Of a stretch of DNA of 64,000 bases, positions 10,043 through 24,384 are shown in pieces. The notes under the pieces are model-generated. The model was not told the DNA's origin, did no database searches, and saw nothing but the letters and a program-made list of their open reading frames with translations. The stretch's first letter is position 1. Every line of letters begins with the position of its first letter. The position numbers were made by a program, and so were the translations under genes. The DNA comes from Populus alba (Eukaryota; Streptophyta; Magnoliopsida; Malpighiales; Salicaceae). The stretch spans positions 53,823,416 to 53,887,415 of the forward strand of contig NC_133284.1 of NCBI RefSeq assembly GCF_005239225.2. The letters run 5' to 3'.

Positions 10043-11480
10043 TGATGAAGGTAAACATTGTTTTTGGTTTTTCTACAAACCTAAGGAACTAGTCAATCGG
10101 TTCAATTAAATGAACCGGTCGACCGATTAGATTGATATAATTACTTTTCTTGTTCAAAATATGATTTTCTTTGCTTAGTATAAGTCCTTAATTATCTAGG
10201 ACTTGAGGCCAATAAATAGACTTGTAATTAGAGTAATAGAGAAAAAGTATAAAAGAGAGAAAAGGTGTATAGAAGAGAAAACACTTAATGAAACATTTAT
10301 TCCTCTCAAATTTTCTTTTTATTCTTTAGCTTTGCTATTTTCCATTATTGTCCATAAGCTTCTACTACACTAATTTTCTTCCAACAAGTGGTATTAAAGC
10401 TTGTTCTGATTATTTGACATGACCAATATAAATTTTCCACTTCAATTTCCTCGTTTAACAAATGATAACTATGAAATTTGGTGTATTCACATGAAATCTT
10501 GGCTAGGTTCCTAAGTTGTGTGAGAAAGGGTTGAAAATGAATTTGAGGAGCCTATGGAAGGAGTAGCATTGACTTCATCCCTAAAGGAGATTGTGCAAAA
10601 GGCATAAATAAAGGATCAGTAAGCATTCACAATCATTCACTAATGTCTGGATAATTGCATTTTTAAGATAATCGCTAACACAACCACTTCCAAGTAAGCA
10701 TGAGAAGTTTTGTGGCAATCAAACCAAATAATTGATAATATAAGAAAGGTGCATTTATAAAAGTTACTAGGTGACTTTGAAAAATTACATATGTCTAAAT
10801 CGGAGAGTATTTTAGATTACTTTGCTAGAGTATTGGCCATATACAATTAGATGAAGTGATATAAGGAGAAGATAAAAGAAACACGTGTGGTGAAAAAGAT
10901 CTTACACTCATTACAAAAGAAATTTCATTATATGGTGGTTGTGATAGAGGAGTCATCAAATATGGATTTTCTAACAATTCAAAGTCTCATGGGAAAACTA
11001 AAAGCCCATGAATAAAGAGTCAATGAAATTCAAGATGGCTCTAAATACACCTATGAAGGTAGAGGACATAGACAAAGTAGGGGAAGATGAGGATGAGACA
11101 AATTTTGAAGAGGAGGTTGAAAGAGTTTCAACAGGTGAACGAAGTCAACCGATTGAAGCAAACTAGTCGACCGGTTCCATTAACAGTATCAATCTAAGAA
11201 CCCGGTTTGACAAAACAAAAATGAAGTGTTATAATTGTTAAAGAATATGTCATTCTGCTGGGGATTACTGGAATCTAACCAAAAATATTGAAGAGAATGT
11301 CAATTTAATAGTAAAGTAGGAGCAAGAAGCTACCCTATTACTAGTCTATGATGAAAAAATAAAAACCAATGAAAACATGTGGTATGTAGACAATAGAGCA
11401 AGCAATCACATGTGTGGAGATAAAAACAAGTTTATGGAGCTTGATGAATTAATTAAAGGTGATGTCACTTTTATAGATCA
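10043..11480 (+). mobile_element. Copia element fragment: LTR plus gag start, cut by the duplication junction
   Basis: An LTR (10043-10386, ending 'ttcttccaaca') is followed by a degenerate primer site 'tggtattaaagc' and a Copia gag with several stops. The gag begins near 10419 and has a broken CCHC zinc knuckle near 11218-11265 (its second Cys codon is followed by a stop). The fragment stops abruptly at 11480, where the second copy of the BBE promoter begins. The rest of the element exists only after unit 2. Not functional. Confidence 0.8.
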
Positions 11481-11761
11481 TTTGTTTAATGCATAACGTC
11501 TATATTAGTGGAAACGTGTTTTTATCCAAAATAAAATATTTGCTTATGACTATGACTTTGATATATGCAGACAGGTCAAGATACGAATTCAGATTTGTGA
11601 AAACCAAAAAGATTATCCAGAATTTATTTATTACCACAGTGCATCAAACTTTAGTGTAGACGTTTAAGGTGGGGTTGTGTGTCGGCAACAGTTAAAAATT
11701 AATCCAAGGATACAAAATCTTCCTTGCCAAACGATCCCGGCTGTGCTAAGTAACTGGCAGA
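11481..11761 (+). promoter_or_regulatory. BBE upstream region, second copy (one promoter module)
   Basis: Copy of 2199-2479, including the proximal module 'cgtttaaggtggggttgtgt' and 'ccaaggatacaaaatcttcc'. The distal module with the TATA-like microsatellite was left outside the duplication, and Copia gag DNA lies there instead. If the copy is transcribed, its regulation could therefore differ from that of the first gene. Confidence 0.5.
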
Positions 11762-13412
<1,651 letters not shown>

Positions 13413-14872
13413 TAAACGAAAAATGTGAGACTCCATTGTGACTGAATAAGATATAATGATGCAGAATTATAACATAGCAAACAACACCCCTACGCTTTTT
13501 CCATGATTCAACAGGTTTTCAGCAAATTAATCACACTTCTGCCGTTTCTATATCAGATTCCAAAGGCTGTCATGATCACTCCACTGCTCTTCTGGTAACT
13601 GATAAGCAGAAATAATGCAGATTTTTCCATTGTTCCAAAGGCTGTCTGATAACTTCTTCAGACATGAACAGAGTATTCCAAAAGACTGATCCTCCCTTTC
13701 TATTCCAATTACTCACATAGGAAATAATCAACGCAGAATCAGTGATGGAGGAGGTTTTTAAGAAAGATTATTTTTATTTTTCCTAAACTTTAAAAAATTA
13801 TATAACATACTTAATGATTTTATTTTTTGATTTTTTATTATTATTTTTTTATTTTTAGGTTGATTTTTAGATTTATTTAAGGATGGCAAATCTTTTCAAA
13901 AAATAAATTACTTGAAAAGAAATATTTAATAATAAAATTATGAATTATTGTTTTTGTATAATCCTTTCTTTTAAAATCTACATCAATTAGGGTTGTGTTC
14001 GGTTGATATCCAAGGATAAAAATGATATAAATATGTTTAGTTAAGGATATGAAAATAAAAATATAAAATAAATATAATTTTAGAACAATTTTAAAGTGAA
14101 TATTTTTCACTATTTCAAAATATTAGATAAAAAAAAAAACTTATATTTCTTTCTTTCTTTTTTATCTCTGTTGTCTTTGTTTCTTGTATTTTAAAATTGT
14201 AATTAAACACTAACTAAAGGTGCAAGTAGTTTATTTTTAACAATGGATCTCTAATGTTTAATAATCTTTTATATAATGACCCCTTTAAATTAAAAAATTA
14301 TATATTTCTTGATTGATTGTGGTATCTCAATATATTTATTGCCCATGAGCATAATAATTCAGATCTAGATACTACCACATTATTGGGGTAATAATGGAGG
14401 TAATAGTGGTTGACCATAAAATTATTATTCATTAAAGTTTTATGGATGGAAGGTCCCTTTCTATAATTAAAACGAGTGAGAGATATTGGGCGAGGCTCAT
14501 GCCTATCATGGGTGATTTTATTGAGTGCTCAAGCTTGCCTTATCAAGATGCTGCTGCCATTTGAACTTTGTTGTCTAGTAGACGCTCTCTTGCGCCTAGT
14601 ATTTCCAAGTCAATTGTCTCTATTTTACCATGGTTGCTGCCTTGCTGCTTTGGATCCGTTTAGTCTGCAAATATAGAAGGACCTACCTTGTCTATGTGTA
14701 TTTATATTTTCTTTTCTTTCTCCATTCCTAGGCTTCTTCCTGTCTTGGATTGATTTTCACTTCCGAGATGTTTGCTGTTTTGAGCTATCCAAAAAATAAA
14801 AAAAATCTCCATGTCATTTTATTTTTCATTTTTGGTTTCTTCTTGCAAGCACAAGTTCTTGTGTGTTTGGAG
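13413..14872. other. 3' flank of BBE copy 2 with empty insertion site
   Basis: Matches 4130-5199 joined to 9652-10042. It includes the 34-bp coding repeat near 13646-13679 and the intact TGAGA target. It is otherwise AT-rich and contains no gene. Confidence 0.7.
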
Positions 14873-17800
14873 TGATGAAGGTAAACATTGTTTTTGGTTT
14901 TTCTACAAACCTAAGGAACTGGTCAATCGGTTCAATTAAATGAACCGGTCGACCGATTAGATTGATATAATTACTTTTCTTGTTCAGAATATGATTTTCT
15001 TTGCTTAGTATAATTCCTTAATTATATAGGACTTTAGGCCAATAAATAGACTTGTAATTAGAGTAATAGAGAATAAGTATAAAAGAGAGAAAAGGTGTAT
15101 GGAAGAGAAAACACTTAATGAAACATTTATTGCTCTCATTTTTTCTTCTTATTCTTTAGCTTTGCTATTTTCCATTATTGTCCATAAGCTTCTACTACAC
15201 TAATTTTCTTCCAACAAGTGGTATTAAAGCTTGTTCTGATTATTTGACATGACCACTATAAATTTTCCACTTCAATTTCCTCGTTTAACAAATGATAACT
15301 ATGAAATTTGGTGTATTCACATGAAATCTTGGCTAGGTTCCTAAGTTGTGTGAGAAAGGGTTGAAAAAGAATTTGAGGAGCCTATGGAAGGAGTAACATT
15401 GACTTCATCCCTAAAGGAGATTGTGAAAAAGGCACAAATAAAGGATCAGCAAGCATTCACAATCATTCACTAATGTCTGGATGATTGCATTTTTAAGATA
15501 ATCGCTAACACAACCACTTCCAAGTAAGCATGAGAAGTTTTGAGGCAATCAAACCAAATAGTCGATAATATAAGAAAGGTGCATTTATAAAAGTTACTAG
15601 GTGACTTTGAAAAATTACATATGCCTAAATCGGAGAGTATTTTAGATTACTTTGCTAGAGTATTGACCATATACAATTAGATGAAGTCATAAGGAGAAGA
15701 TAAAAGAAACACGTGTGGTGAAAAAGTTCTTACACTCATTACAAAAGAAATTTCATTATATGGTGGTTGCGATAGAGGAGTAATCAAATATGGATTTTCT
15801 AACAATTCAAAGTCTCATGGGAAAACTAAAAGCCCATGAATAAAGAGTCAATGAAATTCAAGATGGCTCTAAATACACCTAAGAAGGTAGAGGACATAGA
15901 CAAAGTAGGGGAAGATGAGGATGAGACAAATTTTGAAGAGGAGGTTGAAAGAGTTTCAACAGGTGAACCAAGTCAACCGAATGAAGCAAACTAGTCGACC
16001 GGTTCCATTAACAGTAGCAATCTAAGAACCCGGTTTGACAAAACAAAAATGAAGTGTTATAATTGTCAAAGAATAGGTCATAATGCTAGGGATTACTGGA
16101 ATCTAACCAAAAATATTGAAGAGAATGTCAATTTAATAGTAAAGTAGGAGCAAGAAGCTACCCTATTACTAGTCTATGATGAAAAAATAAAAACCAATGA
16201 AAACATGTGGTATGTAGACAATAGAGCAAGCAATCACATGTGTGGAGATAAAGACAAGTTTATGGAGCTTGATGAATTAATTAAAGGTGATGTCACTTTA
16301 TAGATCATTCAAAGGTTTTCATCAAATGGAAATGTATGATTTTGATTCAAATGAAAAACGGTAGTCATCAATTTATTGTTGATGTTTATTATATCATAAC
16401 TATAAAAAGTAATATATTGAATTTGAGATAATTATTGAAGAACGATTATAAAATTATGATGAAAAATAGTACGCTGACATTACTTAATACTCATGGAACT
16501 ATAATTGCAAAGGTAACCATAACAAAAAATAAGATAGTTTTGCTAAATATAGAGATAAATGTGCCTAAATACCTGAATACCTAAAAACAATTTGAGATAA
16601 TTGTTTTGCTAAATATTGTAACCATGTCACATGGCTTTAGCATATGAGACTTGGGTATGCAAGTATTGACAGCTTAAAGATGATGACGCAAAAAGAGATA
16701 TTGAAGGGTCTATCATCCATGGAACATCCAAATCAGTTGTATGAAGAATATTTAGTGGGCAAACAATTTTGCAAGAGCTTTCCAAAACAGTCTACATCTA
16801 GAGCAAATTAACCCTTATAAAAGATACATGCAAACGTATGCGGTCCTATTCAACTATGCTTATTTGGTAAAAAAATATATTATATTTTCCATTTTTTAAT
16901 GATGATTATAATAGAAAAATGTAGGTATACTTCTTAAAACAAAAGTCTAATGTATTTAATTTTTAAAAACTTTTATAGCATTAGTTGAAAAAAATGGTTA
17001 TTCTATAAAATCACTTAAGACAAATATGAAAGGTGATTTTTGTTCTAATAAGTTTAATTATTTTTATAAATATCATGATATAAAAAGACTCCTAGTAGTG
17101 CCTAGATCCCCACAACAAAATGGCATAGTAGAGAGAAAGATTAGAAGCATTCATAACATGGAGAAAACATGCTCAAAACCAAGAAGATGTCAAAGGAGTT
17201 TTGGGTTGAAATTGTAGATTGTGTTGTTTACTTATCAACTAGGTGTTCTATAAAAGGTTTGAATGGCATGACTTCACAAGAGACATGAAATGAAAGAAAG
17301 CTAAATGCTACTTACTTTAAAGTGTTTGGAAGCATTGGTTATGTGTATGTACATGAGCAAGTAAAGACCAAGCTAGATGACAAAAATAAAATGATGATCT
17401 TTGTGGGCTATGATCAAAAGCCCAAAGAATACAAGCTTTACAACCCCCAATGAAGGAAAGAAGGTGATTAGCAGGGATGTTGAATTTGATAAAGAATGAG
17501 CATGAGATTAAAAGGTAGAAAATGGTGAGAAGTATGACTTACTATCAATTCTTGATAAAGAAAGGAAAATATATGAAGATCATCAAGAACTAGTTACACC
17601 TCCATAATCACCAATGAACTCAACTTCTTTTTTATCTTCTTCATCTAATGGAAGTTCAAGTGGTGATAGCCCACCTAGTCCACCAAGAAAGATAAGGAGA
17701 CTTGAAGACTTTTATGAGGTAATTAATCCAATTGATGATGATCTAACACTATATTGTCATCTTTTCATATGTGAAACTATAGTGTTTGAAAAAAAGCAAT

Positions 17801-18943
17801 TAAGGGTAAAAAGAAGAGAATTTCTATGGATGAGAAGATTGCATCAATTGAGAAAAATAGCACATGAAAATTGATTCTTAGACCAAAAAAAAAAAAAAAA
17901 CTAATAGGTGCCAAATGAATCTACAAAGAAAGAAGAATGTCAAAGGAGAAGTGGAGAGGTACAAGGCGGGATTGGTAGCAATAGGCTATAATCAAAAGTA
18001 AAGGATTGACTATGATGAAGTTTTTACCCCGGTTGCTAGATTGGAGACCATTTAACTAATAATTTCCACAGCCACCCAAAATAGATGGAAGATCTACCAA
18101 ATGAATGTCAAGTCAACTTTCTAAATAGTTTTCTTGAAGAAGAGGTTTGCATTGAGGAATTTATGGGTAATGAAGTGAAAGGACATGAAGACAAGATATT
18201 AAAGTTGAAGAAAACCTTATATGGATTGAAGCAAGCCCTGAGAGCTTATTATAGTCACATTGATAGTTATTTCTTGAAGAATGGATTTGTAAAATACTCC
18301 TATGAATATCCTATCAAGGTAAGAATAAAAAAGAGTGGTGATACTTTGATTGTATGCTTATATTGAATGACTTGATTTTTATAGGCAATAATCCAAAGAT
18401 ATTTATAAACTTTAAGCAAGCAATGATTGAGGAGTTTGAGATAACAAATATTGGTCTTATGACCTCCTCCCTAGGGATTGAAATCAAATAAGAAGAAGAT
18501 AAGATCTTGTGAATCAAGAGATGTTTGCAAAAAAAATTCTCAAGAAGTTTAAAATGGAGGATTAAGCAAAAATAAATGCTCTAGTTAAGTGTAGAGAATA
18601 TTATTATATGGTTATTCTAACAACTTTGAACTTGTGGGTTATAGCGATGGTGATTGGGTTGGAGATATGGATGATAGAAAAAGCATTATAGGTTTTGTTT
18701 TTTTACACGATGAGAATTATATTGAAAGTTATGAAAAATTAAGTTTAATAAGGGATGTTGAAAGTAAACATGATTTCTGTTTTTTTATGAAAAATAGAGG
18801 AATTGGTCTACCAATTAGAAGCCGATCGACCAATTAAGTTGGTAGAATTACTTTTCCTGTTCAAAATAGGATTTTCTTTACTTAGTATAATTCTTTGTTT
18901 GTCTAAGATCTTAGACCTATAAATAAACTTGTAATAAGAAGCA

Positions 18944-19005
<62 letters not shown>

Positions 19006-19102
19006 AATGTGTATAGAAAAGAAAACATTTAATAAAATATTTCTTTTTTTAAAAATTTTCTTCTTGTTTTTTATCTGTGCATGCTACACTAATTTTCTTC
19101 CA
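14873..19102 (+). mobile_element. Decayed Copia retrotransposon with both LTRs
   Basis: The 5' LTR is 14873-15216. A degenerate primer site follows at 15219-15230, then gag from 15249 with stops. A zinc knuckle lies near 16050-16095 and protease-region sequence near 16200-16430. Integrase C-terminal sequence at 17026-17217 has the 'PRSPQQNGIVERK' motif. Reverse transcriptase pieces are at 18085-18366 ('LKKTLYGLKQ'), and an RNase H piece at 18634-18700 has 'GYSDGDWVGDMDDRKS'. The 3' LTR is about 18756-19102. The domain order integrase before RT marks Ty1/Copia. Many stops and frameshifts make it inactive. No convincing target duplication was found: TGGAG lies on the left and TTATG on the right. 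Its 5' third is shared with unit 1 of the tandem duplication, and a related copy lies on the - strand at 60110-63759. Confidence 0.85.
18945..19001. repeat. (TA)n microsatellite in the 3' Copia LTR
   Basis: About 28 uninterrupted TA units just downstream of the LTR's 'cctataaataaa' TATA region. The 5' LTR has no such run, so the expansion happened after insertion. Confidence 0.95.
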
Positions 19103-19140
19103 TTATGATGAAGGATAGATGGGCATTACATGCAACAATG

Positions 19141-19616
19141 AAACCTAAATTTATTTTATCACCATTGCAAGAATCCCACATCCAAACTACTGTTATTTGG
19201 TTAAAAAGGCTTAGAATTCACCTTGAGTCTGAAATGTAGGTCTTGACTACGAGGAAGTCTCTTATGTATCTAGATTGAATAGCCTTTCATTGTTGTCAAC
19301 CTTACAAAGCTTCAGTTTATTAGCATTGATAACGATAACAACAACGTGTGAGTTCATGCCGGTGCCACTACTGGTGAGCTTCACAATAGAATTGTTGAGG
19401 AAAGTAAGACTCATGGCCTCTTAGTTGGTGTTTGTACTAGTGAGGTGCATAAGGGTCCATGTTTAGAAAATATGGCATTACTAGAGACAATGTCTTCGAT
19501 GCTTGTATATGTATCTGAAATTGAGCGACCTTTCATTGTTGTCGACCTTGCAAAGCTTTGGTCTATTAGCATTGATATTAACGATAATAGCGTATGAGTT
19601 CAAGCTAGTGCCACAA
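19141..19616 (+). pseudogene. BBE-like pseudogene, 5' portion with internal re-duplication
   Basis: Degraded BBE coding sequence starting at the 'KPKFIL' region (parent residue about 77). The part 19141-19508 runs to the 'DARII' region. Near 19509 the sequence jumps back to the '[14 protein letters not shown]' region and repeats to 19616. Stops, frameshifts and missing blocks are frequent, and the flavin-linking His codon is lost ('GLDYEE'). It resembles the paralogue at 29447 more than the tandem pair. At 19617 it is interrupted by a Copia LTR and resumes at about 21985. Confidence 0.82.
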
Positions 19617-21934
19617 TGTTGAAAAAGAAGGATAGGATGTGGTAGCTAATTTATAAGAGCAAACATAAGAATAAAGCTAAAGAATAAGAAGAAGAATGAG
19701 TTGAATGATATTTTATTAATAGTTTTCTTAAAAGATACACATTTCTAGCTCTTCTCTATATCTCTCTCAACTTCTGTATAATGCTTAAAATTACAAGCCT
19801 ATTTATAAGCCCCGAGTCCTAGATAATCAAGGAATTAAACTATTTAAAGGAAATCTTAATCTAATAAAGAATCTAACATTCTAATTAAATAAGGATTCTA
19901 AAAAACTAGTTTATTGTAAATCCTTCTTCATCAAGGACTCTCATATTAACTAGGATTCCTCCTTTAGCTAATATTATTTCAACACTCCCCCTCAATATCA
20001 ACTATCATTATTCTTTTATCTTTTCTTTCTCTTCACAATGTCCTACCTTAATAGTATTGGTGTTATCTGTATTCTATCATTTCTTGCTGGAGTGCTATTA
20101 CTTGAGCTTTCACTAGAAGAAAAAGAAGAAGTTAAGCTTGTTGGTGTTTGTGGAGGTGTGACTATAGGTTTTTGATGATCTTAATATCTTTTCTCCTCTT
20201 CATCAAGAATTGGTAAGCGGTCATATTTCTCACCATCATTTAAGCATTAAGGCACATCCATTTCTATGTTTAGCAAGAACATTTTATTCTTTGTCATGAC
20301 TATCTTTGTAATCATATCTCTTTTAGTTTCAAATAATGTCAAAGTATGATCTTTCATCTAAATCTCATACCCCTTCTCCAACAATTATCCTAAGCTCAAT
20401 ATGTTGTTTTTCACCTTTGGTGTATAATAGACATCACCAATAAATTCATAACTTTCATCTTTTAATTTAATCATATCGTATCTTTTTCCTTTTATGACAA
20501 CCTTTGAATGATCTGCAAAAGTGGCATTACCTCTAATTGCTTCATCAAACTCCATGAACTTGTTGTTATTTCCACACATGTTTACTGGCTCCATTATCTA
20601 GGTACCACATGTTCTTTTTTTCTTGCATTTTCTCATTTTACACTTGTAATAGAGTGGGTTCATTCTCTTATATCACAAGATTTGCATTCTCCTCAACCCC
20701 CTTGGTTGGACTCTAGCAATCCCTAAAATAATGACCTGTATTTTGATAATTATAGCATTTAACTTTTGATTTGTCAAACTTGCTGTCAAATCTGGATCTT
20801 GAATTGCTATTGCTAGTTGAACTGATCAACCAATTCTCTTTATTCGGTTGATTTCTTGATATGTTGAGGTTGCCTCGACCTCCTCCTCCTCCTCAAGGAT
20901 ATCCAAAACCATCTTGTTTTGAAAAAAGTGTTTATTCACCCACATCCTCTTGAATCTCGTTGACTCTTTCCTCACGATCGAGCTTGTAATTTCCCTATGA
21001 GACCTTGTATTGAAAGAAAATCTATATTTTGCGACTTCTCTATTGCGACCACCACATAATTGAACTTCTTTTGCAGCGACCGTAGGATTTCTCTACCACA
21101 CGTGTCTCTTCCATCTTCTCCCTATATCTTTTCATTTGATTATATATGGTCAATACTCTTGCAAAGTATTCTGAAATATTCTCTGATTCAAGCATATGTA
21201 ACTTTTCAAAGTCACCATATAGGTTTTGTAAACATACCTTTCTTACATTATCATCTCCTTGGTTTGATTCTTACAAAACTTATCATCCTTGTAGTGGTTG
21301 CATTAGCCACTATCTCAAAAGTGGTGTCATCCAGATATGGTGGATGGTTGTTAGTGCTAGTTGATCCTTCCTTCATGTCTTTTGCATGACCTCTCTTTGG
21401 GCTGAAGTCAATATTGCTCCATTTATAGGCTTCTCAAAGCCTTTTTCAACTGTTTCCCATACATCTTGAAAACCTAGCCAAGTTTGATAGTTGTCCTTTG
21501 TCAATCTAGGATATTGAAGTGGAAAAATTGAATTGGTCATGCTCAATAATCAAACCTAAGCTCTGATACTACTTGTTGGAAAAAGAAAAGAAAAGAATAG
21601 GATATGGTAGCTAATTTATAAGAACAAAGCTAAATAACAACAAGAAGAATGAGATGAATGATTTTTTATTAAGAGTTTTCTTAAAAGATACACCTTTCTA
21701 GCTCTTTTCTGTATCTCTCTTAACTTGTGTATAATGCTTAAGATTATAAGCCTATTTATAAGCCCCACTAGATAATCAAGGAATTAAACTATTCAAAGAA
21801 AATCCTAATTTAATAAAAAAAAAATCTAACATTCTAATTAAATAAGAATTCTAACCAATTAGTCTATTATAAATCCTTCTTCATCAAAAACTTCTACATT
21901 AACTAGGATTCCTTCTTTAGTTAATATTAAAACA
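19617..21934 (-). mobile_element. Internally deleted Copia element inside the BBE pseudogene
   Basis: Direct LTRs of about 368 and 361 bp at 19617-19984 and 21574-21934. Read on the - strand, the 5' LTR is the right one. It is followed by a primer site ('agtatcagagc' near 21562-21572) and gag (about 21540-20650). Then comes a protease-region frame at 20594-20385 containing 'MCGNNNKFMEFDE' and 'VYYTPKVKNNILSLG'. A serine-rich linker piece follows (about 20170-20090), then a polypurine tract 'gagggggag' before the left LTR. Most of integrase, RT and RNase H is absent, so it is non-autonomous. Confidence 0.82.
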
Positions 21935-21984
21935 CCTACAAACTCTAAATTCTATTAGCCTAAATACTAATTAATATTGAATTT

Positions 21985-22275
<291 letters not shown>

Positions 22276-22661
22276 AGTGTCAAACTATATATATATCAAT
22301 CAAGATAATAAACAAAAAAGATTATGCTGCAAATTCTGCAGCAGCAGCAGCAGCTGCTGTTATTTACAGATTCAAACTCCCAATAAAAACAAGCTGATAC
22401 ACATTAATCACGGCAATCTTTAATTATAATCAACTTCAAACTGGTAGTAAGATTGAATTGAGTATTCCAGTCATCAAAATTTAGAAGAATGGATAGTACT
22501 AGACTGACTTGTGAAACACATTAAACGTAAGGGATTGATTTGTAGTTATTCCAAAAAAATATGGACCATTCATGTGGCTAGCTATCCATCACACAGTGGT
22601 GGACCATAAGGATTTCATCAATGGGAAGTCCAATCTTTTACTGCTTTCTGCAACACTGAAA

Positions 22662-24384
22662 ATGGCAGCAGCTAAGACACTATCACCCCATCCTTTTCCT
22701 TCCATTTCTCTACCCTCGAAGTCGAAACTGAGCAGCAACACAACTGAATTATTCAACCATCGCCACCACCGCCACCACAACCGTCAACCATGGCTAGGAC
22801 AAGCTGGAGTGATCTCCACAAGACCAAAGAGGGTGGTGGTTCGAGTCTCCTCTCAGCTCCATGAACATCTCCTGTCTTCCTCTGTTGTTATGGAACAGCT
22901 TCAAAACCAAGAATCCATGTTTGTAGTTGCAGAAAGTGCTGCTAGTTACTCATTGGCTAGCTACTACACTTCTCTGGGACTCTTTGTCATCTCCGTTCCA
23001 GGCCTCTGGTCTCTTATCAAGCGCTCTGTTAAATCCAAGGTCCTACTTCTCTTCCTTCTGTTTCTTCTTCTGCTAATATGTTCTTCTTAGCTGCCCATTT
23101 TCTGTTCATTTCAGCTTAGTTATTCTTTACTTATTTTTTTAATTTATACTTATAAGATGATTACTTGAGTATTAATTTTGTAATTAAATGATAATTCTAG
23201 TGCCTTGAATTAGGAGTAAAGTAGATTGTAAATTCTTTCTATAATCTTCACTTAGAGGCGTAGCCATAAAGTAGTGGTTTTCTATCTTAATTCCTAGCAG
23301 TAATTGAGAATGAGATGTGGAAATTCAGCACCAGCTCTTAGCTAATTATTGGCAAACGTCAAAAATGCCCTCCAATTATTGAGTTTGACTCAATTTAATC
23401 CCCGAGCAAATTTTAGTATATCTATTGTCCTTAAACATTTTTTATTTCTTAATGAAGGTCTTATGTTAGAATTCCTTAACATAAAAAGTTAATTTCTCTA
23501 TAAAGAAACATTTGTTTCTTGCAAGAATAAGTACAATTTGGATGGAATCGATGATCAAATATAGATGAAAAGACTTAATTGAAAATTTATGAAACTTGGG
23601 GGATAAAATTGATACAAAATCATTTCTGGTGGCAAAATTGAGACCAATTCTATAGCTGTTGGAGGGGTTTGTCTTTTTGAGGTTTTCCCTTAATTAGTGC
23701 GTGTGGGGGGTGCGTATTGCAGATTGTGCAGAAAACATTTACAGGGGAAGGGGAAGGGAAGAAAGAACCACCTCAGGTTGCGGGAGAAATCTTATCTTTT
23801 TTCACTCGCAACAATTTTGCAGTCACTGGTAGAGGAGAGACCATTACGTAAGCCAATCCCCACCTCATCGTCTTCATTATACTTCTCTGTGCATTCTTCC
23901 ATTGTGTAATTGTGCAGCGCCTTATGTTGTTCCTATGTTCAATTATGAGTAGGTTTGAGGGAATGATGGTTCCAAACCGAGGCCAGGCAGCATTGCTTAC
24001 TTTCTGCACTTGCATTAGCCTCGCTAGCGTTGCGCTTGTGCTTACCATAACTTTTCCAGACTTTGGTAACAATTGGTTCTGGATCACCATTCTAAGTCCA
24101 TTGGCGTGAGTGCTTCATCCCGCAGTAGTAATTGACTTCTTTCAAGTGTCTCGCCCTATATAGTTGCACTGATGCTCTTAAGATGAAATGCATGCAGAGG
24201 AGCGTACTACTGGAAGCGAGCATCAAGGAAAGAGGAGATCAAGGTTAAGATGATGGTTGCAGATGATGGGACCTTATCAGAGATCGTTGTTCAAGGTGAT
24301 GATCAGCAAGTAGAGCAAATGAGGAAGGAACTTCAGTTCAGTGAAAAAGGTATGGTGTATGTCAAAGGCATATTCGAGAGATGA
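22662..24384 (+). CDS. CCB4: CCB4-type cytochrome b6f cofactor assembly factor, 4 exons
   Basis: Exons assembled by eye: 22662-23039, 23723-23847, 23953-24105, 24198-24384. All introns are GT-AG (683, 105 and 92 bp), the frame is kept throughout, and the product is 280 residues. The N-terminal 60 residues are Ser/Arg/His-rich with a 'HRHHRHH' run, as in a chloroplast transit peptide. Hydrophobic segments lie near 95-118 ('LASYYTSLGLFVISVPGLW'), 179-202 ('AALLTFCTCISLASVALVLT') and 206-226. A soluble C-terminal part includes 'EEIKVKMMV' and 'MVYVKGIFER'. I recognise the CCB2/CCB4 family, thylakoid membrane proteins needed to attach heme ci covalently to cytochrome b6. I favour CCB4 over CCB2 from the 'ASYYTSLGLFVISVPGLWSLIKRS' region. 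An in-frame upstream ATG at 22572 would add 30 residues, but 'MAAAKTL' at 22662 looks like the genuine transit-peptide start. Confidence 0.82.

Larger units (their letters stand above)
2199..11480 (+). repeat. Tandem segmental duplication, unit 1 (contains a TE insertion)
   Basis: Unit 1 of a direct tandem duplication. It comprises the BBE promoter and gene, its 3' flank, a non-autonomous LTR element (5200-9646 plus one TSD copy), then 9652-11480 with a Copia LTR and the start of its gag. Leaving out the insertion, about 4.83 kb aligns collinearly with unit 2 (11481-16310) at near identity. The junction reads 'atagatca|tttgtttaatgc', with about 3 bp (ATT) of microhomology between the end of unit 2 and the start of unit 1. 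Confidence 0.88.

Noticed and set aside
22572..22661. N-terminal extension of CCB4 from the upstream ATG
   Set aside because: The added 30 residues do not look like a transit peptide start, whereas 'MAAAKTL' at 22662 does. Kept as an alternative only.
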